DNA from: Gordonia rhizosphera NBRC 16068
GTDB lineage: Bacteria > Actinomycetota > Actinomycetes > Mycobacteriales > Mycobacteriaceae
Length of the DNA: 64,000 bases
Reading direction: 5' to 3'
NCBI RefSeq assembly: GCF_000298195.1
Contig: NZ_BAHC01000115.1
Coordinates: forward strand, 31,493 to 95,492
Shown here piece after piece: positions 7,913 to 16,252 of this stretch; the first letter of the stretch is position 1; each line of letters starts with the position of its first letter. A program made the translations under genes and the position numbers. A model generated the notes under the pieces. That model was not told where the DNA came from. It did no database searches and worked only from the letters and a program-made list of their open reading frames with translations.

Positions 7913-10230
7913 CGGGCGGCCACCGCTGGGAGCAGGCGGGTCAGGTCGGCGAGATGGTCGGGGTGATCGGCGGGGACGATGCCCGAGTACACCGCGGTCC
8001 AGCAACCGGGACAGCACTGCTGGCGGAAGACGACCGGGGTGTCGACATACTGGGCCGGATCGGAGGTCACCTGTGGACCGGCCGCTGTCGAGGGTCCCTC
8101 GAATCGGGCGAGGTCGAGTTCGCCGGTGCGGGCGTCCCCGAGCTTCCGGCCACAATGTGCGCACCCGACGAGATGGTCACCGTCGACTGTCACCTCGACG
8201 AGGTTGTCGTCGAGGCGCCGCGCGAGCGACAGGTCGAGCATGACGGCCTCGGAACCCGATGTCGTCGAACGGTTTCGGCGCTCCTCCCGCATGGTGTCCC
8301 GCGTGCGCCGGGTCGCGTCCTCGTCGAGGACTCCGCCGGTCACCAGCACGCCGTAGCCGGCGCGCGCGCCCTCAGGGGTGACCTTGCCATTGCGCACGTC
8401 CGCGGCCACCGCCGCCGGTTCCCGCAGCAGCGGATCGCCGTAGCCGCCGCCGCCCTGCCAGTGCATGTACAGCACCTCGCCCGGCGCGAGATAGCTCTCC
8501 GCGTAGCAGGCGCCGATCTCCTTGGTGCCGCCGAGCTCCTCGATGGAGCCGGGAATCGTTCCGGAACGAAGCAACTCGTCCACCCCCGCCTCGCGGGCGA
8601 GGATCTCGAGGCCGGTGTTGCCGGGATAGCCGCCGGCCAAACCCGAGTTCTGTGCGACCGCCTTGCCCGCAGATGCGAACACCAGACCCATGGGCAGGCT
8701 TGTCCCGTAGGGGGTGACCGCCAGCGAGGCGCTGACCCCACCCCGATGCCGTCCGGGCCCACCGGAATCGGGCTCCTCGCGGCGCCAGAGGGTGAGCAGC
8801 GGATAGAGGAACTCGGTCATCTCGGTGTCGGGGATCCGGCCCATCGGGATGCAGAAAAGGCCGCCGGTGTCCATGCCGTCGGCGACGGGCCGTCCGCCGT
8901 AGCCGCCGGCCATCGGTTCCATCAGGATGTTCAGGAACGGTGCGGGCAGTTCGCCGCGCTCGTCGAGCCCGGCAACCACCGCGGTGTCCCAGGTGCCGCA
9001 GCACGCCGCCTGCACGCTCTTGCCGAGATCCACCGACCGGTCGAGCATCTGCGACAGGCATTCCGCGACAAGGTTTCCGGTCAGCCAGGCGGGTCCGATC
9101 GGCCCGCGGCTCACCGCCGCTGGGAAGGTCGCGTTGTTGATCGTGCCCTCCTCGGAGATCAGGTCGAAACACCGCATCAGCCCACCCGCCGACCACGGGA
9201 TGTCACCGGCCAGGATCGGCAGCAGGGCGAGCATCACGCCCCCGCGCATGCCCGCGTAGGTGCAGTTGATCACGCCGGTCTGCGGGTCGGTGCCGGTGAA
9301 GTCGAAGCTCAGTCGGTCGTCGTGCTTGGTCATCGCGACGGTGATCTTGTGTACGCCACGGTCCCCGGTCTGCGCCTGATCCTGATAACCGGTGGCCTTC
9401 CAGGTGCCGTCGGGCAGCGCCGACAGCTTTGTGCGCAAACGAGATTCGGCGTCGTTCATCATGCGCTTCATGACCGCCTTGACGGTATCCGCGCCGTACT
9501 GCTCGATCACCGCGACTAGCCGGTTGCGGCCGACGGTGTTGGCGCCGATCTTCGCGCGCAGGTCCAACCCGACGAGCATGGGTACGCGGGACCGCCGGAC
9601 CCACACGTCGGCCACGTCGCGCTGGAGCTCGAAGTCACGCACCACCTTGATCGGCGGGGTCGGGACCGATTCGGAGAACACATCCGACGCGCCGGGGTCG
9701 AACGAGCCGAGACCCGAACCGCCCAGGTCGGGTTCGTGGCAGATCGCGCTGGTCCAGGCGAACAGCTTGCCGTCGTAGAATACGGGCTGGAACACGATGA
9801 CGTCGCTCTGGTGCAGGCCCCCGCCGACCCACGGATCGTTGCAGAGGAACATGTCGCCCTCGGTGATACCGGGGTTCGTCGCCCGGTTCTGCAGAGTCCA
9901 GTAGACGGCCAGGTCGACCGCGCCGACCAGCATCGTGTTGTACAGGCCGACCTGAACCTCTTGTCCCACTTCGTCGCTGATGGCGAAGTCGAAGTCGTTG
10001 GCGTCGGTGACGATGGGTGAGCCGGACATCCGTTTGAGGGCTTCGCCCATCTCGTCGGTCACCGACCACAGGCGGTGGCGGATCACCTCGTAGGTGAGCG
10101 GGTCGACGGCGTCGATCTGCTCTTGGGTGACGGTGTGGACCGGCAGCGTCGGCGGCAGCGAGCGGTGTAGCACCGCCGGGTCGATCGGACGGCTGGAGAA
10201 GCCTTCGGAGCCGGGAATGGGTGCGGTCAT
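7909..10230 (-). CDS. hyuB: HyuB-type hydantoinase/oxoprolinase/carboxylase beta subunit fused to a C-terminal zinc-ribbon
   Basis: This 773-residue protein is the HyuB half of an ATP-dependent hydantoinase/carboxylase complex. The segments DFDFAISDEVGQEVQ and YADVWVRRSR-like strands place it in the family, and GGLHQSDVIVFQPVF is the conserved GxxHxxD-type metal-region motif. The normal domain ends near residue 660. An extra C-terminal segment has C690-x2-C693 and C739/C740-x2-C743, like the small zinc-binding gamma subunit of acetone or acetophenone carboxylases. The fusion favours carboxylation of a ketone or similar substrate over ring hydrolysis, but N-methylhydantoinase or oxoprolinase activity cannot be excluded. 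It starts 2 nt after the hyuA stop. Confidence 0.8.
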   Translation of the reverse strand: MTAPIPGSEGFSSRPIDPAVLHRSLPPTLPVHTVTQEQIDAVDPLTYEVIRHRLWSVTDEMGEALKRMSGSPIVTDANDFDFAISDEVGQEVQVGLYNTMLVGAVDLAVYWTLQNRATNPGITEGDMFLCNDPWVGGGLHQSDVIVFQPVFYDGKLFAWTSAICHEPDLGGSGLGSFDPGASDVFSESVPTPPIKVVRDFELQRDVADVWVRRSRVPMLVGLDLRAKIGANTVGRNRLVAVIEQYGADTVKAVMKRMMNDAESRLRTKLSALPDGTWKATGYQDQAQTGDRGVHKITVAMTKHDDRLSFDFTGTDPQTGVINCTYAGMRGGVMLALLPILAGDIPWSAGGLMRCFDLISEEGTINNATFPAAVSRGPIGPAWLTGNLVAECLSQMLDRSVDLGKSVQAACCGTWDTAVVAGLDERGELPAPFLNILMEPMAGGYGGRPVADGMDTGGLFCIPMGRIPDTEMTEFLYPLLTLWRREEPDSGGPGRHRGGVSASLAVTPYGTSLPMGLVFASAGKAVAQNSGLAGGYPGNTGLEILAREAGVDELLRSGTIPGSIEELGGTKEIGACYAESYLAPGEVLYMHWQGGGGYGDPLLREPAAVAADVRNGKVTPEGARAGYGVLVTGGVLDEDATRRTRDTMREERRNRSTTSGSEAVMLDLSLARRLDDNLVEVTVDGDHLVGCAHCGRKLGDARTGELDLARFEGPSTAAGPQVTSDPAQYVDTPVVFRQQCCPGCWTAVYSGIVPADHPDHLADLTRLLPAVAAR

Positions 10231-10232
10231 GA

Positions 10233-12356
10233 TCAGCGCTCCTGGGCGTTGGTCTGGTCGACGGAGATGGTCAGATTGCCGAGATGGTCGATGGTGCCTG
10301 TGGTTCCGGCCGGGACGACGACCGTCGTGGTGGGGACCTCGATGACGGCCGGTCCGGGGATGACGTGTCCCGAGCGTAGTTTCGCGTAGTCGTAGATGTC
10401 GGTGTCGACGTAGCCGCGCCTGCCGTCGAGGCACACCTTGCGTACGGCACTGCGGGCGGAGTGGGCATCGCGCGATTCGGCACTCTTCAACTCGGGCAGC
10501 TCCGGGGTGAACGGCAGGACGCCGGTGCCCCGCACCCGATAGGTGATGGCCTGGATGCCGGCCTCGCGGAATCCGCTGTCCTTGCCGTAGAGGTCGGCGT
10601 AGCGCTGCTCGAACGCATCGGACACCTGGGCCATCTCGGTTGCGCTCAGTGATCCGTCGGGCACCGGGGTGGCCACCTCGGCGAGCTGCATGGTGTAGCG
10701 CATGTCGATCTCGCGTTCGATGTCGATGCGCGAGAATGTCAGGCCCTGACGTCCGAGCATCTCGCGGACCTGATCTTCGAGGAGGCGGAAGTTCTCCTCG
10801 ACGCGCGCCGGATCGAGTGGCATGGCCGCCGGGTCCGAGAGTTCCTTCGCCAGAACGATATCCGACGACGCGAGGCCGTAAGCGGAGAAGGCGGAGGCGA
10901 CCGGGCCGAGTGGCACGACGACGTCGGTGACCCCGATCTCCTGAGCGTACCGACCGCAGTGCGCGGGGCCGGAGCCGCCGAAGGCGTAGACGATGAAATC
11001 ACGCGGGTCATGGCCGGCCTCGACCACGGTCTTACGCAACAGGTCTCCGGTCTGTGCGTTCTGCACCTCGTAGATGGCGGCGGCCGCGTCTTCCACGGAC
11101 AGGCCGAGCGGTTCGGCGATCCGGGTGCGGATCGCCTCGCGGGCCAGGTTCACATCGAGGGCCTTGCGGCCGCCGAGCAGCCCTCGCTCGGGGAGAATGC
11201 CGAGGACGAGGTTGGCGTCGGTGTTCGTCGGCTCGGTGCCGCCCTGGCCGTAGCAGGCCGGTCCGGGTACGGCCTGGGCACTGTGCGGACCGATCTGTAG
11301 GTTGCCGCCGGCGTCGAGCCACGCGATCGCGCCGCCACCCGATCCGATTGCGTGGACCTCGAGGGTCGGCACGTTGATGGGGTGATGGTTGATGATCGTC
11401 GTGGACGATCGGACCGGCTCACCGTCGACGATGAGGCCGGCGAGGAAGGTGGTCCCGCCGGCGTCGGTGGCGATGATGTTGCGGTGGCCGAGCTGCTTGC
11501 CGAGCGAGACCGATCCGACGACACCGCCGGTCAGGACCGAGCCGACGGTTGAGATCGCGTTCGAGGGTGCCTCGGCTGCGGCGACCGCGCCGCCGTTGCT
11601 CTGCATCACCAGCAGCGGGCCGGCGAGCCGGTGCTCACGCAGGGTCGATTCGAGGTGGCCGAGGTAGCTGCGCAGACCCGGTCCGATCTGGGTGCTCATG
11701 ATGGTGGTCGCGTTGCGTGCGAACTCGCGGATGCGTGGGCTGACCTCGCTGGAGAGGGACACGAACACCGAACTGTCGATCTCGTGCACGATCTCGCGGA
11801 TCCGCTGTTCGTGGGCGGGATTGCGGAAGGACCACAGGAGCGAGACGGCGATGGCGGAGATCCCGTCGTCGAGCAGGCGGCGGACCGTTGCACGTACCTC
11901 GTCCTCGTCGAGGGCGACGACGACTCGGCCGTCGCGGTCGACGCGCTCGGTGACCTCGAGCGCGTGCCGCTTGTCGACCAGCCCGTGGGACTTGCTCTGC
12001 GCGAGGACATTCTGCAGCTGTTCGGGTGAGCGGCCGAGGTAGCGGCCCTCGACGTTCATGATGTAGATCGAGTCGCGGTGCCCCTTGGTGGTCAGGAATC
12101 CGACCTCGGGCACCTGGCCCATGACCAGGGCATTGAGGGAACTCGTCGTGCCGTGGGCGATGTGGTGGGTGTCGGCGAGCATGTCGTCGAGGGGCCGTCC
12201 GAGTTGGTCGGCAAGGACGTTCAGGACGTCCATGACGCCCTGGGAGTAGTCCGGTGGCGTAGACGGGGATTTGCCGGCGATGATCTGGCCGTCGCCGTCG
12301 TCGAGAACTGCATCTGTGAACGTGCCACCGACGTCCACTCCGATCACGTATGCCAT
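10233..12356 (-). CDS. hyuA: HyuA-type hydantoinase/oxoprolinase/carboxylase alpha subunit
   Basis: This 707-residue ASKHA-fold ATPase has the phosphate motif DVGGTFTD at residues 8-15 and a second motif DAGGTTFLAGLI. In many HyuA proteins that position reads DMGGTSxD, so the variant is worth noting. The protein uses ATP to activate its substrate, which is then hydrolysed or carboxylated with HyuB. It is the first gene of the five-gene minus-strand operon, under the promoter at 12408-12436. The start ATG at 12356 sits directly before the beta strand AYVIGVDVGG. Confidence 0.85.
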   Translation of the reverse strand: MAYVIGVDVGGTFTDAVLDDGDGQIIAGKSPSTPPDYSQGVMDVLNVLADQLGRPLDDMLADTHHIAHGTTSSLNALVMGQVPEVGFLTTKGHRDSIYIMNVEGRYLGRSPEQLQNVLAQSKSHGLVDKRHALEVTERVDRDGRVVVALDEDEVRATVRRLLDDGISAIAVSLLWSFRNPAHEQRIREIVHEIDSSVFVSLSSEVSPRIREFARNATTIMSTQIGPGLRSYLGHLESTLREHRLAGPLLVMQSNGGAVAAAEAPSNAISTVGSVLTGGVVGSVSLGKQLGHRNIIATDAGGTTFLAGLIVDGEPVRSSTTIINHHPINVPTLEVHAIGSGGGAIAWLDAGGNLQIGPHSAQAVPGPACYGQGGTEPTNTDANLVLGILPERGLLGGRKALDVNLAREAIRTRIAEPLGLSVEDAAAAIYEVQNAQTGDLLRKTVVEAGHDPRDFIVYAFGGSGPAHCGRYAQEIGVTDVVVPLGPVASAFSAYGLASSDIVLAKELSDPAAMPLDPARVEENFRLLEDQVREMLGRQGLTFSRIDIEREIDMRYTMQLAEVATPVPDGSLSATEMAQVSDAFEQRYADLYGKDSGFREAGIQAITYRVRGTGVLPFTPELPELKSAESRDAHSARSAVRKVCLDGRRGYVDTDIYDYAKLRSGHVIPGPAVIEVPTTTVVVPAGTTGTIDHLGNLTISVDQTNAQER

Positions 12357-12407
12357 TGCGTGTTGACTCCTTGGGGTTCGGTCACCGTGGTGCTTACGCT
12401 GGCGTCG

Positions 12408-12436
12408 ATTATTTGACGATGACGGTGATAAGTCAA
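12408..12436 (-). promoter_or_regulatory. Sigma-A-type promoter for the hyuA operon
   Basis: On the minus strand, TTGACT (12436-12431) is followed after exactly 17 nt by AATAAT (12413-12408). This lies about 50 nt upstream of the hyuA ATG. The -10 is inside operator-like site 1. Confidence 0.55.
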
Positions 12437-12506
12437 GGCTGATCTGTGAACAGTGTCACTCAATTCTGCCTCTCCACGTGGGTCCTTGGCCCTTCTACCA
12501 GGGGGG

Positions 12507-12535
12507 TTGACGAATCTTCGCAGTCGTCAAATAAT
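12507..12535 (+). promoter_or_regulatory. Sigma-A-type promoter for the maleate isomerase operon
   Basis: TTGACG (12507-12512), a 17-nt spacer and AATAAT (12530-12535) form a mirror of the opposite promoter. The -10 overlaps operator-like site 2. The coding start is at 12574. Confidence 0.55.
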
Positions 12536-12573
12536 TGTCGTACACGTCAATAATTCGACAGGAAGGTGCAGAA

Positions 12574-13389
12574 ATGACGGAACAGGGCTCGGAGCGTACG
12601 ACCGTGGACCATCGGATCGGGCTCGTCGTGCCCAGTTCGAACGTGACCGTCGAGACGGAGATGCCGCAGATCCTCGGGCGTCATCCGGGTGCGACGTTCT
12701 CGTTCCACTCGACGCGGATGCGGATGCACACCGTCTCGCCGGAACAACTGCGGGCGATGAACGCGCAGCGTGAGCGCTGCATTCTGGAGATCGCCGATGC
12801 CTCGCCCGACGCCATCCTCTACGCCTGCCTGGTGGCGATCATGGTCGGCGGGCCGGGCGAGCATCGTCGGGTCGAGTCCGCGGTCGCCGAGCAATTGGCG
12901 ACCGGGGGATCCGACGCGATGATCCGGTCGAGCGCGGGCGCACTCGTCGAGGGTCTCACCGCCCTCGGTGCCGAACGCATCGCGCTGGTGACCCCGTACA
13001 TGCGCCCGCTCGCACAGCAGGTGGTGGACTACATCGCCGCCGAGGGCTTCGAGGTGACCGCGTGGTGCGCACTCGAGGTCGCCGACAACTGTGATGTCGG
13101 GTGTATCGCGCCCGATCGGGTGATGGCCGCGGCGCGGTCGCTGGATCTCAGCGGTGCCGACGCCCTCGTCATCTCCGCCTGCGTCCAGATGCCGTCGCTC
13201 TCGTTGGTCGAGACCGCCGAGCAGGAGTTCGGACTACCCGTGCTCTCCGCGGCGACGTCTGGGGCCTACAGCATCCTGCGTGCGCTGCACCTCCCGGTCA
13301 CCATCCCGGGCGCGGGCAGCCTGCTACGCGCCGACATGGCACCCGCCGTCGGCGACACCCCACCGGCAACCGAATCCGTGCCGGCCTGA
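12574..13389 (+). CDS. Maleate cis-trans isomerase (Asp/Glu racemase superfamily)
   Basis: This 271-residue enzyme would convert maleate to fumarate. It has two cysteines in the expected motifs: C85 in LYACLVAIM and C203 in ISACVQMPSL. Their spacing of 118 residues equals that of the catalytic Cys76/Cys194 pair known for the Nocardia farcinica maleate isomerase, so I prefer this over arylmalonate decarboxylase, which normally keeps one cysteine. The ATG at 12574 follows AGGAAGG. It heads the plus-strand arm and implies that the pathway releases a maleate-like four-carbon acid. Confidence 0.8.
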   Translation: MTEQGSERTTVDHRIGLVVPSSNVTVETEMPQILGRHPGATFSFHSTRMRMHTVSPEQLRAMNAQRERCILEIADASPDAILYACLVAIMVGGPGEHRRVESAVAEQLATGGSDAMIRSSAGALVEGLTALGAERIALVTPYMRPLAQQVVDYIAAEGFEVTAWCALEVADNCDVGCIAPDRVMAAARSLDLSGADALVISACVQMPSLSLVETAEQEFGLPVLSAATSGAYSILRALHLPVTIPGAGSLLRADMAPAVGDTPPATESVPA

Positions 13390-13435
13390 ACCGCACCGCG
13401 TCGTCGTCAAAACATAGCCACGGAGGCACTCAACC

Positions 13436-14086
13436 ATGAACGATCTACCGCATATCGCGCGCGGCGTCGACCACGTCGCCTACCCGACATTCGACCCGGC
13501 GGGCACCGTCCGGTTCTACCGCGACGTCCTCGGCTTCCCGGTCGTGCACTCGATCTGCGCGGCCGGCTGGGGACCGGAGCGCCATCCCGACTTCATCCAC
13601 TTCTTCTTCGACATCGGCAACGGTGACCGGCTGGCGTTCTTCTACTATTTCGGGCTCGAGCCGTTCGTCGAAGGTGGTCCGCAGGGCGATTCGTATTCGC
13701 GGTTCGCCGAGGATGTTCCCCTCTTTTTCATCCGGTCTCGTCACCTCGCCATCCACGTCGACGGCGAGGACGAACTGATGGAGTACCGGCGCCGGCTCGA
13801 CGGCAGCGAGTGGCCGGTGGAGATGCAGATCCAGCACGAGACCATCGAGTCGATCTACACCCACGACCCGAACGGCTACATGATCGAGATCACCCGGGCG
13901 CTGCGGCCGGTTACTCCCCAGGAGGACCTCGATGCCAACCTGACCATCGACGCCCTGCTCGACGTGGTCGTCGGACCGGCGCCCAGCATGGACGCGCTGC
14001 TGGCGCGCAAGGCGGAGCTCATCGTCGAGCGGGCCGCCGACTGGCAGCACTCCGCGCGGACCGGCGCGGAGGTGATCGCGCGATGA
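13436..14086 (+). CDS. VOC-superfamily metalloenzyme (dioxygenase- or glyoxalase-like)
   Basis: The 216-residue protein has two betaalphabetabetabeta modules and a candidate metal triad: H13 in VDHVAYPT, H103 in RHLAIHV and E151 in NGYMIEIT. That set can support extradiol-type ring cleavage, or isomerase or lyase chemistry. The protein is longer than minimal glyoxalases because of a helical tail from about residue 160. It has a strong ribosome site (GGAGG) before the ATG, and its stop overlaps the next start as ATGA. The substrate is not known. In this pathway it may be the ring-opening step, since no other dioxygenase lies in the two arms. Confidence 0.75.
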   Translation: MNDLPHIARGVDHVAYPTFDPAGTVRFYRDVLGFPVVHSICAAGWGPERHPDFIHFFFDIGNGDRLAFFYYFGLEPFVEGGPQGDSYSRFAEDVPLFFIRSRHLAIHVDGEDELMEYRRRLDGSEWPVEMQIQHETIESIYTHDPNGYMIEITRALRPVTPQEDLDANLTIDALLDVVVGPAPSMDALLARKAELIVERAADWQHSARTGAEVIAR

Positions 14087-14328
14087 CCACTGTATTCATC
14101 CTCGACGTTCCGGAGAACACCACGATCGCGAAGGTCGCCGACGACGACCCCACGGTGAGCATCGACCGCGTCGGCCCGTACTACCGGCTGACCTCCGATC
14201 TCCCGATCGTCATCGACCGGCGCGCGACCGGCGTGCGACATGCGGTGTGGTACAGCAGTATCGCCGGGTTGCAGAGCTCCCGGATCACCCAGTGGGACAA
14301 AGACGCGCTGCGAATCGAGCCCCGGTGA
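14083..14328 (+). CDS. Hypothetical 81-aa protein coupled to the VOC enzyme
   Basis: I do not recognise this family. It is a small, beta-rich protein (TTVFILDVPENTTIAKVA at the start, then alternating short strands) without cysteines or membrane segments. Both ends are translationally coupled: ATGA with the VOC gene and GTGA with the hydrolase gene. This suggests a fixed stoichiometry with one of them, for example an accessory subunit. The codon use matches its neighbours, so it is probably a real gene. Confidence 0.65.
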   Translation: MTTVFILDVPENTTIAKVADDDPTVSIDRVGPYYRLTSDLPIVIDRRATGVRHAVWYSSIAGLQSSRITQWDKDALRIEPR

Positions 14329-15557
14329 CCGCGGGTGTGACCCGGCTGGGGGCCGGGCGCTACATCGAGGCTGCCGCGGCACCGACATCGACGGTCACGT
14401 CGGTCCACGAACTGGCCACCTCCGACGGGGCGAAGGTCTCCGGAGTGCTGCGCACCGTGCCGGATGCGCGGACCGTCGTCGCGATCATGCATCCCAAGCA
14501 GGACGTCACACACCACGCACTGGTCCCGGAGTTGCTCGCCCGTGGATGCGCGGTGTGGACGCAGGGGAGTCGGTCGCCGAACAACGACCTGACACTCCTC
14601 CACGAACAAGCCCTGATCGACGTCGCTGCCGGGCAGGTCTTCTTGCGCGAGAAGGGATTCGAGAGCGTGCTCACCCTCGGGCATTCCGGCGGGGGGACGC
14701 TGTTCGCGTTCTACCACGAGCAGGCGGGGCTGGCGCCCTCGGAACGTCTCACGGCAACACCCGCCGGCCGGCCGGTGGATCTGGCCGGCACGGATATGCC
14801 GGTGCCCGACGGGGCGATCTTCCTCGCCCCGCACCCCGGTCAAGGGGCGCTGTTGATGCGCCTGATCGATCCGTCGGTGGTCGACGAGTCCGACCCGCTG
14901 TCGGTCGACCCGGTTCTGAACGCGTTCGACCCGGTGAACGGATTCTCCGATCCACCCGAATCATCCTCGTATACAGATGAATTCGTCGACCGGTACCGGG
15001 CCGCGCAGCTGGCCAGAGTCGAACGCATCGATGCGATCGCCCGTGAACGGGTGGCCGAGGCGGCGGCGGCGCGGAAGCGTTTCGCGACATCGGCGGACCC
15101 CGCCGACCGTCGTGCCGTGCTCGCGCCACGCGTGCTCACCGTATACCGCACCGACGCCGACCTCCGGTTCACCGACTTGTCCCTGGACCGCAACGAACGG
15201 CCCTACGGTTCCCTGTTCGGTCGGCGGCCCGACCTCACGAACTACGGACTCGTCGGGTTCGGCCGGTTCGCCACCCCGGACGCCTGGCTCTCGACATGGT
15301 CGGGGCTGAGCACCAACGCCGACTTCCTACGGTGCGCCCCCGGAGTGCGTGCACCGTCGTTGTTCATCGAACTCACCGGGGATCAGGCGTGCTTCCCACG
15401 CGACGCCGACGCGATGACGGAGGCGCTCGGCGCTTCGGACGTCACGCGGGCACGGGTTGCCGGAACACATTTCGGCGGGCCGATCCGCAAGGGTGCGCCG
15501 ACCGGCGCAAGCCTGGCCGCCGCCGAGATCGACGGGTGGCTCGCCGAGCGCTACTGA
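14325..15557 (+). CDS. Alpha/beta-hydrolase family protein
   Basis: The 410-residue protein has a nucleophile elbow GHSGGG near residue 123 and the fold's core strands (TVVAIMHPKQDV, VLTLGHSGGG, APSLFIELTGDQ). A late GTHFGG supplies the probable catalytic histidine. A long insertion between about residues 200 and 300, rich in charged helices (VERIDAIARERVAEAAAARK), probably forms a lid. It starts with GTG at 14325, overlapping the previous stop. It could hydrolyse a ring-cleavage product, ester or thioester in the cluster; the exact reaction is unknown. Confidence 0.75.
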   Translation: MTAGVTRLGAGRYIEAAAAPTSTVTSVHELATSDGAKVSGVLRTVPDARTVVAIMHPKQDVTHHALVPELLARGCAVWTQGSRSPNNDLTLLHEQALIDVAAGQVFLREKGFESVLTLGHSGGGTLFAFYHEQAGLAPSERLTATPAGRPVDLAGTDMPVPDGAIFLAPHPGQGALLMRLIDPSVVDESDPLSVDPVLNAFDPVNGFSDPPESSSYTDEFVDRYRAAQLARVERIDAIARERVAEAAAARKRFATSADPADRRAVLAPRVLTVYRTDADLRFTDLSLDRNERPYGSLFGRRPDLTNYGLVGFGRFATPDAWLSTWSGLSTNADFLRCAPGVRAPSLFIELTGDQACFPRDADAMTEALGASDVTRARVAGTHFGGPIRKGAPTGASLAAAEIDGWLAERY

Positions 15558-15567
15558 CCTGCTTCAG

Positions 15568-15670
15568 CGTCGATCGTGCGCACCCCGACGTCCATCGTGC
15601 GCACCCCGACGTCGACTGTGCGCACCCCGGCGTCGATCTCGATCGTGCGCACCCCGACGTCGATCGTGCA
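15568..15670. repeat. Tandem array of a 21-bp repeat (left of gerW)
   Basis: Four and a half units follow the pattern CGTCSAYYGTGCGCACCCCGR, starting at 15568, 15589, 15610 and 15631 (the last carries a 6-bp insertion) with a partial unit from 15658. The array fills the gap between the convergent hydrolase and gerW genes. Inverted copies lie on the other side of gerW. Confidence 0.8.
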
Positions 15671-15688
15671 GGTGCAGGTGTGGTGTCG

Positions 15689-16030
15689 CTATCCGGAGTC
15701 GCGGATCAGTCGGGCCAACCGGGCGCCGACAATCAGTGCGGTGACGACGATGACGCCGGCGACGGTGATCACCCTGTTGGCATCCACCGCCGGCTGCCAG
15801 CGAACCTGACCATCCTTGATGATGTACATGCCGGCCGGTTTGGCGCCGGTGCCGAATCCGCCGCCGGAACCTTCACCGCCGTCCTTGTCGTGCCCGCTGC
15901 CGCTCCCCGCGCCACCGGCGACGGCCGCGGCGGGGATGAGGGTCAGGCCGTCGCGCTCTATCGGCTCGGCGTACACCCGTTTCACCGTCATCGTGTCCTT
16001 TGCGGCGGCGTACAACTCCTCGACGTTCAT
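15689..16030 (-). CDS. GerW/YtfJ-family protein
   Basis: The 113-residue protein matches the family known as sporulation protein YtfJ/GerW in Firmicutes, but it is widespread in non-sporulating actinobacteria. It has the ERDGLTLIPAAAVAGGAGSG strand and a glycine-rich stretch (about residues 39-60), then GTGAKPAGMYIIKDG. A C-terminal hydrophobic segment (VITVAGVIVVTALIVGARL) is a likely membrane anchor. The ATG at 16030 has AAAGGAG upstream. The function in this lineage is unknown. It is a single gene flanked by inverted repeat arrays. Confidence 0.75.
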   Translation of the reverse strand: MNVEELYAAAKDTMTVKRVYAEPIERDGLTLIPAAAVAGGAGSGSGHDKDGGEGSGGGFGTGAKPAGMYIIKDGQVRWQPAVDANRVITVAGVIVVTALIVGARLARLIRDSG

Positions 16031-16252
16031 CTCTGACGCTCCTTTCCGCTGGTACTGCTGACCCTTCCACGTCAGCGGCAAGCGTGCTAGAGACCTAAGT
16101 CGCGGGTAGTGAGGTGACTCCTGCGACAGTCCCCACATCGAGCTTGCTGCTCGACGATGACGACGCGGCGGTGATCGTCGAAGAGGGATGACGCCCAACC
16201 CCGATGGTGTGCACAACCACTGGAATTCGGAACGCGTTCAATGGAATTGGAT

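Larger units (their letters stand above)
12404..12559. promoter_or_regulatory. Divergent control region with three copies of a 14-bp operator-like sequence
   Basis: Site 1 is GTCGATTATTTGAC (12404-12417), whose reverse complement is GTCAAATAATCGAC. Site 2 is GTCAAATAATTGTC (12526-12539). Site 3 is GTCAATAATTCGAC (12546-12559). Sites 1 and 2 share a perfect 12-bp inverted repeat, TCGTCAAATAAT. Sites 1 and 2 overlap the -10 hexamers of the two divergent promoters, and site 3 lies just downstream of the plus-strand promoter. The arrangement is what a shared repressor would use; the TetR protein at 3788 is the candidate. Confidence 0.65.

Noticed and set aside
15568..15670. The 21-bp repeat array as a CRISPR
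   Set aside because: Units are directly adjacent without unique spacers and no cas genes are present, so it is a tandem repeat.
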